Assembly: GCA_028291985.1 (NCBI GenBank)
Contig: JAQGNE010000017.1
Coordinates: 1-64,000 of the forward strand
DNA length: 64,000 bases
DNA from: Polaromonas sp.
GTDB taxonomy: Bacteria > Pseudomonadota > Gammaproteobacteria > Burkholderiales > Burkholderiaceae_C
Reading direction: 5' to 3'
Shown here: one piece after another, positions 28,122 to 38,032 of the stretch
Numbering within the stretch: the stretch's first letter is position 1
Layout: each line of letters starts with the position of its first letter
Notes under the pieces: model-generated
What the model was told of the DNA's origin: nothing
The model's database searches: none
What the model saw: only the letters and a program-made list of their open reading frames with translations
Program-made: the position numbers and the translations under genes

Positions 28122-29569
28122 TGCGCTATATCTCCACGCGCTCGCCATCTACTGATGCGGCCGACCCCAAGCGGTTCTGTGAAATCCTGCTTGAGGGGCT
28201 CGCGCCTGATGGCGGGCTGTACCTGCCTGACCACTATCCACAGGTCGATGCCGCCATGCTCGAGAAGTGGCGCGGCCTGGCTTATGCAGACCTGGCATTT
28301 GAGGTGCTGACGCTCTATATCGATGACATTCCGGCACAGGACCTAAAAGCCATCTGCCAAAAAACCTACACCGAAGAGGTGTTCGGCACGCCCGAGATCG
28401 TTCCGCTGCGCGCGCTGGAGCCCGGGCTTTTTCTGGAAGCCCTGTCCAATGGTCCTACGCTGGCTTTCAAGGACATAGCGATGCAGTTGCTGGGCAACTT
28501 GTTCGAGTACGAACTCGCGCGTCGGCATGAAGAGCTCAACATACTGGGCGCCACCAGCGGCGACACCGGCAGTGCTGCCGAATACGCGATGCGCGGTAAA
28601 AAAGGCGTGCGCGTGTTCATGACGTCGCCAAATGGCCGCATGAGCCCGTTTCAGCAGGCGCAGATGTTCAGCCTTCAGGACGGGAACATTCACAACATTG
28701 CCGTAGACGGTGTGTTCGATGATTGCCAGGACATCGTCAAAGCCGTGTCCAACGACCTGGATTTCAAGCGCCAGTACAGGATAGGCACCGTCAACTCGAT
28801 CAACTGGGCGCGCCTGATGGCGCAGGTGGTCTACTACTTTGCCGGTTACTTTCAGGCCACCCATGGCACCCCTGGGGCTGCACGTAAGGCGCCGCCCAAG
28901 GTCAGCTTCACCGTGCCGTCGGGCAACTTTGGCAATGTCTGCGCCGGCCATGTGGCGCGGATGATGGGCTTGCCTATCGACAAACTGGTCGTGGCCACCA
29001 ACGAGAACGACGTGCTGGACGAGTTTTTCCGCACCGGTGTCTACCGGGTACGCGGCAGCGCCGACACGCACGAAACCTCCAGCCCGTCGATGGATATTTC
29101 GAAGGCGTCCAACTTTGAGCGCTTTGTGTTTGACTTGCTGGACAAGAACGGGCAGCAGACCAAAGAACTCTTCGCTGATCAGCTGTCACGGCATGGCAAT
29201 TTTGACCTTAGTGCATCGTCCGCGTTTCACGGTGTGCCGCAGAACTACGGCTTTGCCAGCGGCAAGAGCACGCATGCCGACCGGCTACGGACCATCCAAA
29301 GCGTTTACGACAGCTTTGGCGACATTATCGACACCCATACCGCAGACGGCGTGAAGGTGGCGCGCGAGAATCTGACGCCGGGCGTACCGATGATCGTGCT
29401 GGAAACAGCTTTACCCATCAAGTTTGCGGCCACGATTGTGGAAGCGCTCGGCAGGCTGCCAGCCCGCCCGGCGCGGTTTGAAGGGATCGAGGCCTTGCCC
29501 AAGCGTGTGCAGGTATTGCCGGCGGATGCGCACGCCATCAAGGCATATATTGCCCGGAATGTGCATTAA
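28121..29569 (+). CDS. thrC: Threonine synthase
   Basis: PLP enzyme converting O-phosphohomoserine to threonine; 482 residues, the longer form with an N-terminal extension domain. The start MRYISTRSPS and SFCEILLEGLAPDGGLYLP-like region are standard. PLP lysine is in NGPTLAFKDIAMQLLG, with the substrate-binding SGDTGSAAEYA and cofactor phosphate loop VPSGNFGNVCAGHVA. Strong AAGGAGG site (28104-28110) 10 bases before ATG 28121, within hom, so translation is coupled. Confidence 0.97.
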   Translation: MRYISTRSPSTDAADPKRFCEILLEGLAPDGGLYLPDHYPQVDAAMLEKWRGLAYADLAFEVLTLYIDDIPAQDLKAICQKTYTEEVFGTPEIVPLRALEPGLFLEALSNGPTLAFKDIAMQLLGNLFEYELARRHEELNILGATSGDTGSAAEYAMRGKKGVRVFMTSPNGRMSPFQQAQMFSLQDGNIHNIAVDGVFDDCQDIVKAVSNDLDFKRQYRIGTVNSINWARLMAQVVYYFAGYFQATHGTPGAARKAPPKVSFTVPSGNFGNVCAGHVARMMGLPIDKLVVATNENDVLDEFFRTGVYRVRGSADTHETSSPSMDISKASNFERFVFDLLDKNGQQTKELFADQLSRHGNFDLSASSAFHGVPQNYGFASGKSTHADRLRTIQSVYDSFGDIIDTHTADGVKVARENLTPGVPMIVLETALPIKFAATIVEALGRLPARPARFEGIEALPKRVQVLPADAHAIKAYIARNVH

Positions 29570-29570
29570 A

Positions 29571-29628
29571 TAGGCCTCCAGCCCTTGTATGTCGTGGTCT
29601 ATCAGCTATACATACGATAGCAAAATCG
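29571..29628 (+). repeat. Dispersed repeat copy e, between thrC and mobB
   Basis: Plus orientation: AGGCCTCCAGCCCTTGTATG, TATCAGCTATACATACGATA, then GCAAAATCG. It fills nearly the whole thrC-mobB spacer. Confidence 0.6.
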
Positions 29629-29644
29629 TTTCCGGAAAATCGTC

Positions 29645-30190
29645 ATGAACGTGGTGGGCTTTGCCGGGTACTCTGGCTCGGGCAAGACAACGCTGGTCGA
29701 GCAATTGATTCCAGCGCTGAAAAAACGCGGCCTGCGGGTGTCGGTGGTCAAACATGCGCACCACAGCTTTGATATTGATCACCCCGGCAAGGACACCTTT
29801 CGCCACCGCGAGGCGGGCGCCTTTGAAGTGGCTGTCGCGTCGCGCCATCGCCTGGCGCTGATCCGGCAATTCGAGCAACCCTATGACGTGACGGTGCACC
29901 AGATGCTGGCAGAGCTGTACAGCGGTGTCGACTGGGTGTTGGTGGAAGGCTTCAAAAACAGTGACTTGCTGAAAATCGAGATCTGGCGCGCGCCATCGGC
30001 AGACTACGCCGGTCGGCCAGCGCGTTACCCAGACGACCATTTCATCGTGGCTATCGCAACCGACGCGCCGGACCAGTTGCCTGAACCCACGCTGCGGCCC
30101 GTGCTTGACCTGGACGATGCCAATGCCGTGGCCGACTACCTGGTGCAGAACCAGGAGCGCTTTGCGTATTCGTTTGACAGCCGACCCTGA
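29645..30190 (+). CDS. mobB: Molybdopterin-guanine dinucleotide biosynthesis protein MobB
   Basis: P-loop GTP-binding accessory protein in molybdenum cofactor maturation (MGD formation); 181 residues. Walker A is FAGYSGSGKTTLVEQL, followed by KRGLRVSVVKHAHHSFDIDHPGKDT in shorter motifs and VDWVLVEGFKNSDLLKIE, which are all typical of MobB. It begins the moco set mobB-moeA-moaD-moaE downstream of thrC. No mobA is nearby. The spacer to thrC is filled by a dispersed repeat; the ribosome site is weak. Confidence 0.94.
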   Translation: MNVVGFAGYSGSGKTTLVEQLIPALKKRGLRVSVVKHAHHSFDIDHPGKDTFRHREAGAFEVAVASRHRLALIRQFEQPYDVTVHQMLAELYSGVDWVLVEGFKNSDLLKIEIWRAPSADYAGRPARYPDDHFIVAIATDAPDQLPEPTLRPVLDLDDANAVADYLVQNQERFAYSFDSRP

Positions 30191-30200
30191 GCCTCAAGCC

Positions 30201-31502
30201 ATGACGACAGCGCCCGCATCCCCCAAGCCACTGCCGGCTGTACCCGCAGTACCTGCCTTTGCGGTCAGGCCTCCCTTGAAACCGCTGGACGACGCACTGG
30301 CCGAGCTGCTGACCCACGCGCGCCTTCTTGACGGAGTCGATGTGGTGTCTACCTTCGACGCCGACGGCCGGGTGCTTGCTGAAGACCTGGTGTCTGCGCT
30401 GAATGTGCCGGCGCATGACAACAGCTCGATGGACGGCTACGCCGTGCGCTGCGCCGACTGGACATCGGCCGACACGCTGTTGGAAGTGAACCAGCGCATC
30501 GCCGCTGGCAGCAGCGGCACCGACCTGGCGGCAGGCGCTGCAGCGCGCGTCTTTACCGGTGCGCCGGTTCCGCCGGGCGCTGACGCAGTCGTCATGCAGG
30601 AAGACTGCCAAGCTGTGCCGACGGGCGACAGCGGCCAGCACCCGATGCTGCGGCTGACGCAAAGGCCACAGCCGGGCCAGTGGATCAGGCGTGCAGGCGA
30701 GGACGTTGCCAAGGGTAATGTGGTGCTGCATCAGGGCACCCGCCTGGCGCCGGGCGCCCTGGGCCTGGCTGCAAGTATCGGGTTTGATCGCCTGCGTGTC
30801 GCGCGGCGCGTGCGGGTTGCGCTGTTTTCAACCGGTGATGAGCTGGTGATGCCTGGCGAGGTGGCGCCGCAGGACATGCAGCCCGGCGCCATCTACAACT
30901 CAAACCGCTTTTTTCTACGTGCATTGCTCACGCGTATGGGCTGCACCGTGACCGATATGGGCATCGTGCCTGACAGGCTGGACGCTACCGTCGCAGCGCT
31001 GCGCGGCGCCAGCGAACAGCACGACCTTATCCTGACCAGCGGCGGCGTATCCGTCGGTGAGGAAGACCATATCAAGCCCGCCGTGCAGTCGCTCGGGCAG
31101 CTCAGCCTGTGGCTGATTGCCATGAAGCCTGGCAAACCCTTTGCCTACGGAAAAATAGGCAGCGCGCACTTCATCGGCTTGCCTGGCAACCCGGTCTCCA
31201 GCTTCGTCACGTTCTTGTTGCTGGTTCGGCCGTTTGTCCTCAAGCTTCAGGGAGCGGGTGCGCTTGCTCCTGAAAGCATAGCGATACCCGCTCACTTTAC
31301 ATGGGCTAGAGCCGACAAACGCCGTGAATTTTTGCGTGTGAGGCTCAATAATGCGGGCGGGCTTGACCTGTTTCCCAACCAGAGCTCGGGCGTGCTCACC
31401 TCTGCGGTCTGGGGCGATGGGCTGGTCGACAACCCACCCGGCACCACCATTGCGCAGGGCGATAGCGTGCGTTACCTGCCGTTTTCTGCCCTCATGGCAT
31501 GA
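30201..31502 (+). CDS. moeA: Molybdopterin molybdenumtransferase MoeA
   Basis: Enzyme that inserts molybdate into adenylylated molybdopterin; 433 residues. ATG 30201 lies 10 bases after mobB; longer in-frame extension overlaps mobB and is rejected. Domain motifs in order: PLDDALAELL, PAHDNSSMDGYAVR (active-site region), AARVFTGAPVPPGADAVVMQED, RRAGEDV, the MogA-like domain with FSTGDELV, NSNRFFLRALL and TSGGVSVGEEDHIKP, then FGLPGNPVS-type segment FIGLPGNPVSSFV and the C-terminal beta barrel. Part of the molybdenum-cofactor run. Confidence 0.96.
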   Translation: MTTAPASPKPLPAVPAVPAFAVRPPLKPLDDALAELLTHARLLDGVDVVSTFDADGRVLAEDLVSALNVPAHDNSSMDGYAVRCADWTSADTLLEVNQRIAAGSSGTDLAAGAAARVFTGAPVPPGADAVVMQEDCQAVPTGDSGQHPMLRLTQRPQPGQWIRRAGEDVAKGNVVLHQGTRLAPGALGLAASIGFDRLRVARRVRVALFSTGDELVMPGEVAPQDMQPGAIYNSNRFFLRALLTRMGCTVTDMGIVPDRLDATVAALRGASEQHDLILTSGGVSVGEEDHIKPAVQSLGQLSLWLIAMKPGKPFAYGKIGSAHFIGLPGNPVSSFVTFLLLVRPFVLKLQGAGALAPESIAIPAHFTWARADKRREFLRVRLNNAGGLDLFPNQSSGVLTSAVWGDGLVDNPPGTTIAQGDSVRYLPFSALMA

Positions 31503-31562
31503 GTGCCGCCAAGTGCGTGAAACCAGCGCCTGCAAGGTGACAAACCGACAAGGATGACTGCA

Positions 31563-31814
31563 ATGAAAGTAACTGTCAGGTACTTTGCTTCCATACGTGA
31601 AGCCATTGGCAAGCCCAGCGAGCAACTGGACACTGGCGCCACCACGCTCGGCGCACTGCGCGACCAGCTGCTGGCCAGCAGCCCGGGCCACGCCGAAAGC
31701 CTGGCGCGGGGCAGGGCGGTGCGTATGGCCATGAACCAGATCATGTGCGACGAATCCGCGCAGCCGACTGACGGCTGCGAGGTTGCGTTTTTCCCGCCGG
31801 TCACAGGCGGCTGA
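31563..31814 (+). CDS. moaD: Molybdopterin synthase sulfur carrier subunit MoaD
   Basis: Ubiquitin-fold sulfur carrier, 83 residues, ending in the required Gly-Gly (FFPPVTGG), which is thiocarboxylated for sulfur transfer into molybdopterin. Two in-frame ATGs exist, at 31554 and 31563. The sequence AAGG (31550-31553) abuts the first but is 9 bases from the second, so 31563 (MKVTVRYFASIREAIG) is chosen. It lies 60 bases after moeA and 2 bases before moaE, its partner subunit. Confidence 0.94.
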   Translation: MKVTVRYFASIREAIGKPSEQLDTGATTLGALRDQLLASSPGHAESLARGRAVRMAMNQIMCDESAQPTDGCEVAFFPPVTGG

Positions 31815-31816
31815 TC

Positions 31817-32299
31817 ATGGCAACACCGCGCGTCTTGATCACACCACACGACTTCAATCTGTCGGATGAAATTCTTGCGCTGCGCGCAGGTGACAAGCGG
31901 GTGGGGGCTGTATGCAGCTTTGTCGGCACAGTACGTGACCGCAACGATGGGCTTCATGTCAGCAGCATGGAGCTGGAGCACTACCCCGGCATGACTGAGA
32001 AATCCATCGAGGCCATGATTGATGCGGCTCTGACTCGGTTCGATATCTTCGCAGCCCGGGTAGTGCACCGCGTCGGGCTGTTGAGCCCGCTGGACCAGGT
32101 GGTGATGGTGGCGGTGACGTCGGCGCATCGCGGTGAGAGCTTCAAGGCCTGCGAGTTTTTGATGGACTACCTGAAGACGCAGGCACCATTCTGGAAAAAA
32201 GAGCAGACGCCCGAGGGTGCGCGCTGGGTAGATGCGCGGGTCACCGACGACGCGGCCCTTGGCAGGTGGGGCCTGGACGCCGCCAACGCCAGCCTGTAA
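31817..32299 (+). CDS. moaE: Molybdopterin synthase catalytic subunit MoaE
   Basis: Large subunit of molybdopterin synthase, 160 residues, which converts cPMP to molybdopterin with MoaD thiocarboxylate. Motifs: VGAVCSFVGTVRD, LELEHYPGMTEKSIE-like segment, VHRVGLLSPLDQVVMVAV, SAHRGESFKACEFLMDYLKTQAPFWKKE in shorter pieces, including the catalytic lysine in LKTQAPFWKKE. Directly after moaD. The cluster ends here; moaA and moaC are not in the window. Confidence 0.96.
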   Translation: MATPRVLITPHDFNLSDEILALRAGDKRVGAVCSFVGTVRDRNDGLHVSSMELEHYPGMTEKSIEAMIDAALTRFDIFAARVVHRVGLLSPLDQVVMVAVTSAHRGESFKACEFLMDYLKTQAPFWKKEQTPEGARWVDARVTDDAALGRWGLDAANASL

Positions 32300-32401
32300 A
32301 CCACCGACCCAGCCTGGCAGGCGTGGTGCCAACGCTGCCTGATCCCGGTCATGTCCGGTGCAGCAAGCCAGGAGTTGCAGGCCGCCATGGCGCCGCGCAT
32401 C

Positions 32402-32430
32402 CTTGAAATGACCTGTTTAAGCCCCACCAT
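32402..32430 (+). promoter_or_regulatory. Sigma-32-type heat-shock promoter of clpB
   Basis: CTTGAAA (32402-32408), 13 bases, then CCCCACCAT (32422-32430) match the sigma-32 consensus CTTGAAA-N(11-15)-CCCCATnT, with one or two mismatches in the -10. About 75 bases upstream of clpB, in an otherwise empty 204-base spacer. Confidence 0.8.
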
Positions 32431-32503
32431 TCCTGGATGCCAAGGCTGCAGGCGCATTCAGTGACTTGCGGCGTCTTGATGAGCACCCCTAACGGAGCTA
32501 CAC

Positions 32504-35107
32504 ATGCGACAAGACAAACTCACCACCAAATTTCAGGAAGCCCTGAGCGACGCGCAATCGCTGGCGCTGGGCAATGACAACGGTTATATCGAGCCTGTAC
32601 ACCTGCTGCTGGCCATGCTGCGCCAGGATGACGGCCCCCGGGCGCTGCTGGAGCGCGCCGGGGTAAACATCAACGGGCTGACGCAGGCGGCAGAGGCAGC
32701 TGTGAAGAAACTGCCGCAGGTGCAAGGGCAGGAACAGATCCAGGTCGGCACGGAGCTTGGGCGTTTGCTGCAGGCGACCGAAAAAGAAGCCCTCAAGCGC
32801 AACGACCAGTTCATTGCCGGGGAGCTGTTCTTGCTGGCGGTGACCGACAGCAAGGCTGATGTGGGAAAGATTGCCCGTGAGAACGGCCTGAACCGCAAGT
32901 CGCTTGAGGCCGCCATCGAAGCGGTGCGCGGCGGGCAGGGCGTTAACAGCGCCGACGCTGAAGGCCAGCGCGAGGCGCTGAAAAAATACTGCATGGATTT
33001 GACCGAGCGGGCACGCCTGGGCAAGCTCGACCCGGTAATTGGGCGTGACGACGAGATTCGCCGCGCGATTCAGGTGCTGCAGCGGCGTACCAAGAACAAC
33101 CCGGTGCTGATCGGCGAGCCTGGCGTGGGCAAGACCGCCATTGTGGAAGGACTGGCTCAGCGGATCGTGAGCGGCGAGGTGCCTGATTCGCTGAAAGGCA
33201 AGCGCGTGCTGAGCCTGGACATGGCCGCGCTGCTGGCAGGTGCAAAATTTCGCGGCGAGTTCGAAGAACGCCTGAAAACCGTGCTCAGTGAACTGGCCAA
33301 GGACGAAGGCCAGACCATTGTGTTTATCGACGAGTTGCACACCATGGTGGGCGCGGGCAAGGCCGAAGGCGCGATGGATGCGGGCAACATGCTCAAACCC
33401 GCGCTGGCCCGCGGTGAGCTGCATTGCGTTGGCGCCACCACGCTGGACGAGTACCGCAAGTACATCGAAAAAGACGCCGCACTGGAGCGGCGCTTTCAGA
33501 AAATTCTGGTGGGCGAGCCCACCGTCGAGGCCACCATTGCCATCCTGCGCGGCCTGCAGGAGAAGTACGAAACCCACCACGGCGTGCAGATCACAGACCC
33601 CGCCATCGTGGCGGCGGCCGAGCTGTCGCACCGTTACATCACTGACCGCTTTCTGCCCGACAAGGCGATTGACTTGATCGACGAGGCAGCAGCCAAGGTC
33701 AAGATCGAGATCGATTCCAAGCCGGAAGTCATGGACCGCCTGGACCGCCGCCTGATCCAGCTGCAGATCGAGCGTGAGGCGGTGCGTCGTGAAAAGGATG
33801 AGGCGTCGCAAAAGCGCTTTGGCCTGATCGAGGAGGAAATCGGCAAGCTCCAGAAAGAGATATCCGACCTCGACGAGATATGGCAGGCTGAAAAAGCGCA
33901 GGCGTTGGGCTCCAAGGATGTGATGGAAGAAATCGACGCCATCAACACGCAGATTGAAGAGTTCACCCGAAAGGGCGACTTCAACAAGGTGGCCGAGCTG
34001 CAGTATGGCAAGCTGCCCGAGCTGAAAAAGCGCCTTAATGAAGCCAAGGACACTGAGGACAACAAGACGCCCGGTAACGCACCAAGGCTGCTGCGCACCC
34101 AGGTCGGCGCCGAGGAAATCGCCGAGGTGGTGAGCCGCGCCACGGGCATACCGGTTGCCAAGATGATGCAGGGCGAAAAAGACAAGCTGCTGCAGATGGA
34201 AGCCAGGCTGCACGACCGGGTGGTCGGACAGGACGAAGCCATCGCGGCGGTTGCCAATGCGATCCGTCGCTCGCGCTCGGGTCTCTCGGATCCGAACCGG
34301 CCGACGGGTTCATTCCTGTTTTTGGGCCCTACTGGCGTGGGCAAGACAGAGCTGTGCAAGGCACTGGCCGGCTTCATGTTTGACAGTGAAGAGCACCTGG
34401 TGCGCATCGACATGAGCGAGTTCATGGAAAAGCATTCTGTGGCCCGCCTGATTGGTGCGCCGCCCGGCTATGTCGGGTATGACGAAGGTGGTCAGCTGAC
34501 GGAAGCGGTGCGGCGCAAGCCCTACAGCGTGCTCCTGCTCGACGAGATCGAAAAAGCGCATCCGGATGTCTTCAATGTATTGCTGCAGGTGCTGGACGAT
34601 GGCCGCCTGACCGACGGGCAAGGCCGTACCGTGGACTTCAAGAACACGGTGATCGTGATGACCAGCAACATCGGCTCGCCCATCATCCAGACGATGGTAG
34701 GCAGGCCGTACGACGATGTGAAGGATGCGGTGACGGATGAACTGAAGAACTACTTCCGGCCCGAGTTTTTGAACCGTATCGATGAGACGGTAGTGTTCCA
34801 TTCGCTGGACGCCAAAAACATCGAATCTATCGCCCGTATCCAGCTCAAGGTGCTGATCGAGCGGCTGCAGAAGATGGACCTGACAATGGCGGTGTCGGAA
34901 GCTGCGATCAGCGAGCTGGCCAAGGTGGGGTTTGATCCGGTGTTCGGCGCAAGGCCGCTCAAACGCGCCATTCAGCAGCGGATTGAGAACCCCTTGAGCA
35001 AGCTGCTGCTGGAAGGGCGCTTTCCGCCCAAAAGCACGATACCGGTAGATGTGGACCCGATCCGAGACCCGGGGGTATTCAACTTCGGACAGCTGCAGTC
35101 CGCCTGA
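32504..35107 (+). CDS. clpB: ATP-dependent disaggregase ClpB
   Basis: Hsp100 chaperone that works with DnaK to rescue aggregated proteins; 867 residues. The N domain has [21 protein letters not shown] and the paired Clp-N repeats. NBD1 Walker A is [13 protein letters not shown] with [13 protein letters not shown] as Walker B. The middle coiled-coil domain spans about residues 410-530 ([20 protein letters not shown]), which defines ClpB against ClpA. NBD2 has [15 protein letters not shown] and [16 protein letters not shown]-terminal [11 protein letters not shown] is conserved. An ACGGAG site precedes the ATG, and a sigma-32-like promoter lies upstream, implying heat-shock induction. Confidence 0.98.
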   Translation: MRQDKLTTKFQEALSDAQSLALGNDNGYIEPVHLLLAMLRQDDGPRALLERAGVNINGLTQAAEAAVKKLPQVQGQEQIQVGTELGRLLQATEKEALKRNDQFIAGELFLLAVTDSKADVGKIARENGLNRKSLEAAIEAVRGGQGVNSADAEGQREALKKYCMDLTERARLGKLDPVIGRDDEIRRAIQVLQRRTKNNPVLIGEPGVGKTAIVEGLAQRIVSGEVPDSLKGKRVLSLDMAALLAGAKFRGEFEERLKTVLSELAKDEGQTIVFIDELHTMVGAGKAEGAMDAGNMLKPALARGELHCVGATTLDEYRKYIEKDAALERRFQKILVGEPTVEATIAILRGLQEKYETHHGVQITDPAIVAAAELSHRYITDRFLPDKAIDLIDEAAAKVKIEIDSKPEVMDRLDRRLIQLQIEREAVRREKDEASQKRFGLIEEEIGKLQKEISDLDEIWQAEKAQALGSKDVMEEIDAINTQIEEFTRKGDFNKVAELQYGKLPELKKRLNEAKDTEDNKTPGNAPRLLRTQVGAEEIAEVVSRATGIPVAKMMQGEKDKLLQMEARLHDRVVGQDEAIAAVANAIRRSRSGLSDPNRPTGSFLFLGPTGVGKTELCKALAGFMFDSEEHLVRIDMSEFMEKHSVARLIGAPPGYVGYDEGGQLTEAVRRKPYSVLLLDEIEKAHPDVFNVLLQVLDDGRLTDGQGRTVDFKNTVIVMTSNIGSPIIQTMVGRPYDDVKDAVTDELKNYFRPEFLNRIDETVVFHSLDAKNIESIARIQLKVLIERLQKMDLTMAVSEAAISELAKVGFDPVFGARPLKRAIQQRIENPLSKLLLEGRFPPKSTIPVDVDPIRDPGVFNFGQLQSA

Positions 35108-35337
35108 CCGGACGCGGACTGGTACAAAAGCGGTGGCCAGAAGCTCTTGAATTCATCGGGCTAAGGCATTTTCGCTTGAATTGTTCAACGGTTCACCGGA
35201 TGCGGGTTCTGGTGGACTGTTGAGCAGCAACCTCACGGCTGCGGTGCCGAGGCTGTACGCACTATGCTCAGGGGTTCGAGGAAAAACACTTCTAAGCCCG
35301 GAGTGATACGAAAGTATTCCGTGCCGTTGCCGATTGC

Positions 35338-37563
35338 ATGAAAACCCGCACCTACCTTGTTCTGATGGCGGCAGCCATCCTGATTCCAGTTGTTGCTTTC
35401 TCCGTGACCGGGCTGCAGATGATGCTGGAGCGGGAGCGTACCTCCCAGATCGACACGGTTCAGGAAACCGCCAGGGCCACCGCGCTCCTGATTGACCAGG
35501 AAATCACCGGTGCACAAAGCGCCCTTGGCGTCATCATCAGCACCTTGCTGCTGGACCGCGATGACCTGCGCCCGCTTTACGAGCTGATTTCTCGCGGTGA
35601 GAAAGGCGAAAGTGCCTGGACGGCGGTTTATGACGACGAAGGACGGGTGATTCTGAACACGCGCCTTCCCTTCGGCTCGACTTTTCCAAAGCTGCGCCCG
35701 TGGGTCATACCGGTCATTGCGGCCGGGCAGCCACACGTTTCCAACCTCAGGGAAGGTCTGGGAACCGGCGAGAAAGTCATTTCGGTCAGCCAGCCGGTGA
35801 CCGCGTCGAACGGGCGCAAGTACCTCATCAGCCGTATGTTCATGGCGAGTCATTTCAATGACATGCTTCGCTCGCCAGGGGTGGGCCCCAACTGGATCGT
35901 CGGGCTTTTCGGCGCTGATAGCGTGAGCATTGCGCGCTATCCAAAAGCCGAGCAACTGGTGGGGCAGCCGGTGAGCCAGCGATTGTTCGAGGCTTCGCGT
36001 AGTGCGTTCAGCGGGCGCACCCGTCACGTCACGCGGGAGGACATTGCGGTGTATAGCGTGTTCACGAAGACCAGCAAGACGGGCTGGACAGTGGCCATCG
36101 GCGTGCCTGAAAAAGAAATTGAGGAGCCTGCCCGGCGCGCCGCCTCATTTGCCGCGTTGGCGATGGGCACTATCTTTACCGTGGCCGGTCTGCTGATCCT
36201 CCTGCTGGCAAGGCGCCTGACCCGCTCGGTGGATGAGGTGGTGGCGTCAGCCGGGGAGCTGGCCCGGGGCCTTATTCCCGCATCCCGCAAAACCGGCGTT
36301 GCCGAGGTTGATGTGCTGCAGGCATCGATGCATGACGCAGGGCAAGCGCTGGCCCGTGAAAACGGCAGCCGGCTGGCGCTCGAGGAGGAACGTAAAGACC
36401 TGCTGCGCAGCGAGCAGGAGGCCAGGCGGCAGGCAGAGCGGCAGAACCGGAACAAGGACGATTTTCTGGCCATGCTTGCGCATGAGCTGCGCAATCCTCT
36501 GGCACCGATCAGCTCGGCGGCGCACCTGCTGCGCGTAGTGGCGCGCGATGAAGACCGAGTACGCCAATGCAGTGAAGTCATCAGCCGCCAGGTGGGACAC
36601 ATGACGGAGCTGGTCAATGACCTGCTGGATGTTTCGCGGGTGTCGCGCGGCCTGGTGCAGATGGACATGCAACTGGTCAATATCGACCTGGTGCTGGATC
36701 GGGCCATTGAGCAGGCCAGGCCATTGATAACCGCCCGGCGCCAGCAGCTGACCGAGGCGCCCAGGCCCGGCGTAGAGCTGCGCTGCGATGCAACACGGCT
36801 GACACAGGCGGTGTCCAACCTGCTGAACAACGCGGCCAAGTTCACGCCGGAAGGCGGGCTGATCACGGTTTCCGCTGCGCTGGAGCAGCAGGAACTGGTC
36901 ATCAGGGTGTCGGACAACGGCGCGGGCATTGACCCGACCTTGCTGCCGCATGTGTTTGACCTGTTCATCCAGGGCGAGCGCACGCCCGATCGGTCGCAGG
37001 GCGGACTGGGCCTCGGGCTGGCGCTGGTCAAGAATATCGTGATGTTGCATGGCGGAAAGGTGCATGCGCAGAGCGACGGCACTGGTAAAGGAAGCGTGTT
37101 CACCTTGGTGCTGCCGGCTGACAACCAGGCGTTGGATGCCCGGTCGGAGCCGAAGGCCGAGCTGCTGGCAAAGCCCGTCACGTCCGGGCGGCCGCTGCGC
37201 ATCATGGCCGTTGATGACAATGCCGACGCCTTGCAAACCCTGTCGGCGCTGCTGCAGGCCAAAGGCCACAACGTGAGCAAGTATCAGGATTCCGGCAGCG
37301 CCCTGCGTGCAGCGGCAACCGAGCGACCCGAGGTGTTTGTTTTGGATATCGGCTTGCCGGACATGGATGGCTTCGAGCTGGCGCGGCGGCTGCGCGCCAG
37401 TGGGACAAATGACGGCGCGGTGCTGGTGGCGCTGACGGGATACGGACGGCCAGAGGACAGGGCCCGCTCGCACGCGTCCGGCTTTGACCATCACTTGGTC
37501 AAGCCCGTCGATGATGAAGCGTTGACACGTATCCTGGCGCAGGCTGTTGCCCGCCGCGGCTGA
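35338..37563 (+). CDS. Hybrid sensor histidine kinase/response regulator
   Basis: Membrane-bound hybrid kinase, 741 residues. TM1 is about residues 5-25 (YLVLMAAAILIPVVAFSV), followed by a ~245-residue periplasmic sensor of dCache/CHASE-like appearance, and TM2 about 271-291. A HAMP-like linker leads to HisKA with phospho-acceptor His382 (LAHELRNPLAPISSA) and HATPase with NLLNNAAKFTPEGG, DNGAGI and GGLGLGLALVKNIV. The C-terminal receiver has acidic VDDNADA, phospho-acceptor Asp670 (FVLDIGLPDMDGFEL) and Lys in HHLVKPVDDE. No separate response regulator or output domain is adjacent, so the output partner is unknown. Confidence 0.95.
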   Translation: MKTRTYLVLMAAAILIPVVAFSVTGLQMMLERERTSQIDTVQETARATALLIDQEITGAQSALGVIISTLLLDRDDLRPLYELISRGEKGESAWTAVYDDEGRVILNTRLPFGSTFPKLRPWVIPVIAAGQPHVSNLREGLGTGEKVISVSQPVTASNGRKYLISRMFMASHFNDMLRSPGVGPNWIVGLFGADSVSIARYPKAEQLVGQPVSQRLFEASRSAFSGRTRHVTREDIAVYSVFTKTSKTGWTVAIGVPEKEIEEPARRAASFAALAMGTIFTVAGLLILLLARRLTRSVDEVVASAGELARGLIPASRKTGVAEVDVLQASMHDAGQALARENGSRLALEEERKDLLRSEQEARRQAERQNRNKDDFLAMLAHELRNPLAPISSAAHLLRVVARDEDRVRQCSEVISRQVGHMTELVNDLLDVSRVSRGLVQMDMQLVNIDLVLDRAIEQARPLITARRQQLTEAPRPGVELRCDATRLTQAVSNLLNNAAKFTPEGGLITVSAALEQQELVIRVSDNGAGIDPTLLPHVFDLFIQGERTPDRSQGGLGLGLALVKNIVMLHGGKVHAQSDGTGKGSVFTLVLPADNQALDARSEPKAELLAKPVTSGRPLRIMAVDDNADALQTLSALLQAKGHNVSKYQDSGSALRAAATERPEVFVLDIGLPDMDGFELARRLRASGTNDGAVLVALTGYGRPEDRARSHASGFDHHLVKPVDDEALTRILAQAVARRG

Positions 37564-37596
37564 TGCGTGGCAGGCAATTGCCTGTTGCTCCTGTTG

Positions 37597-37644
37597 TCAT
37601 AGCTAGAACCTGTGGTTACGTAAGGGCTGGGTGCCTATTTTGCT
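37597..37644 (-). repeat. Dispersed repeat copy f, after the hybrid kinase
   Basis: Minus orientation: TGTCATAGCTAGAACCTGTG, GTTACGTAAGGGCTGGGTGC, then CTATTTTG. It occupies the spacer between convergent genes. Confidence 0.5.
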
Positions 37645-37672
37645 TAAATTACCGCGAATGCTGAAAAGCCTT

Positions 37673-38032
37673 CTATGGTGAACGAATGCGCGATTTTTTA
37701 ACCAGCCCGCCGGGCGTAAACAGCACCACGAACTCACTTCCGCCTGCGGATGCACCTGTGGCTCCGGCGCGGTACACCCACACCTCATAACCGCTGTCAA
37801 AAGCAATCACCGTGGCTTTGCCGAGCAGCGCGGCGACATCGGCCTTACCCGTCGTCCCAGGCCGCAGGCTGCGCTGCGCCTCCTGCATCGTCATGCCGGC
37901 CGTCTGAAACGGCTGCGCGCTCTCTTTGGCGCCATACGGTGCGGCGGGCGGCAAGGCGCAGCCCCCCAAGCAGAAGCAGGCAGTGGCCAGCCAGACGCTT
38001 GCTGCGGTCGCCGATGCGCAATGCTCAGTCAT
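37673..38032 (-). CDS. Small lipoprotein, unknown
   Basis: A 119-residue predicted lipoprotein. ATG 38032 begins a short positive-poor leader with hydrophobic ASVWLATACFCLGG and a lipobox LGGC, so the mature chain should start at Cys25 (CALPPAAPYG). The rest contains MTMQEAQRSLRPGTTGKADVAALLGKA in pieces, which resembles the SmpA/OmlA (BamE-like) pattern of a helix then a 'G-x-T-x-x-x-V-x-x-x-L-G-x-P' like turn, but here PGTTGKADVAALLGKAT. I call it BamE-like at most. It overlaps the end of the upstream secreted-protein gene by 8 bases, suggesting coupled expression. Confidence 0.7.
   Translation of the reverse strand: MTEHCASATAASVWLATACFCLGGCALPPAAPYGAKESAQPFQTAGMTMQEAQRSLRPGTTGKADVAALLGKATVIAFDSGYEVWVYRAGATGASAGGSEFVVLFTPGGLVKKSRIRSP

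Noticed and set aside
31255-31320. Repeat-like sequence in moeA (CATAGCGATACCCGCTCACT ... GGGCTAGAGCCGAC)
   Set aside because: It resembles a minus-orientation copy, but the encoded AHFTWARADKRREFLR fits ordinary MoeA sequence, so chance similarity or codon choice is more likely.
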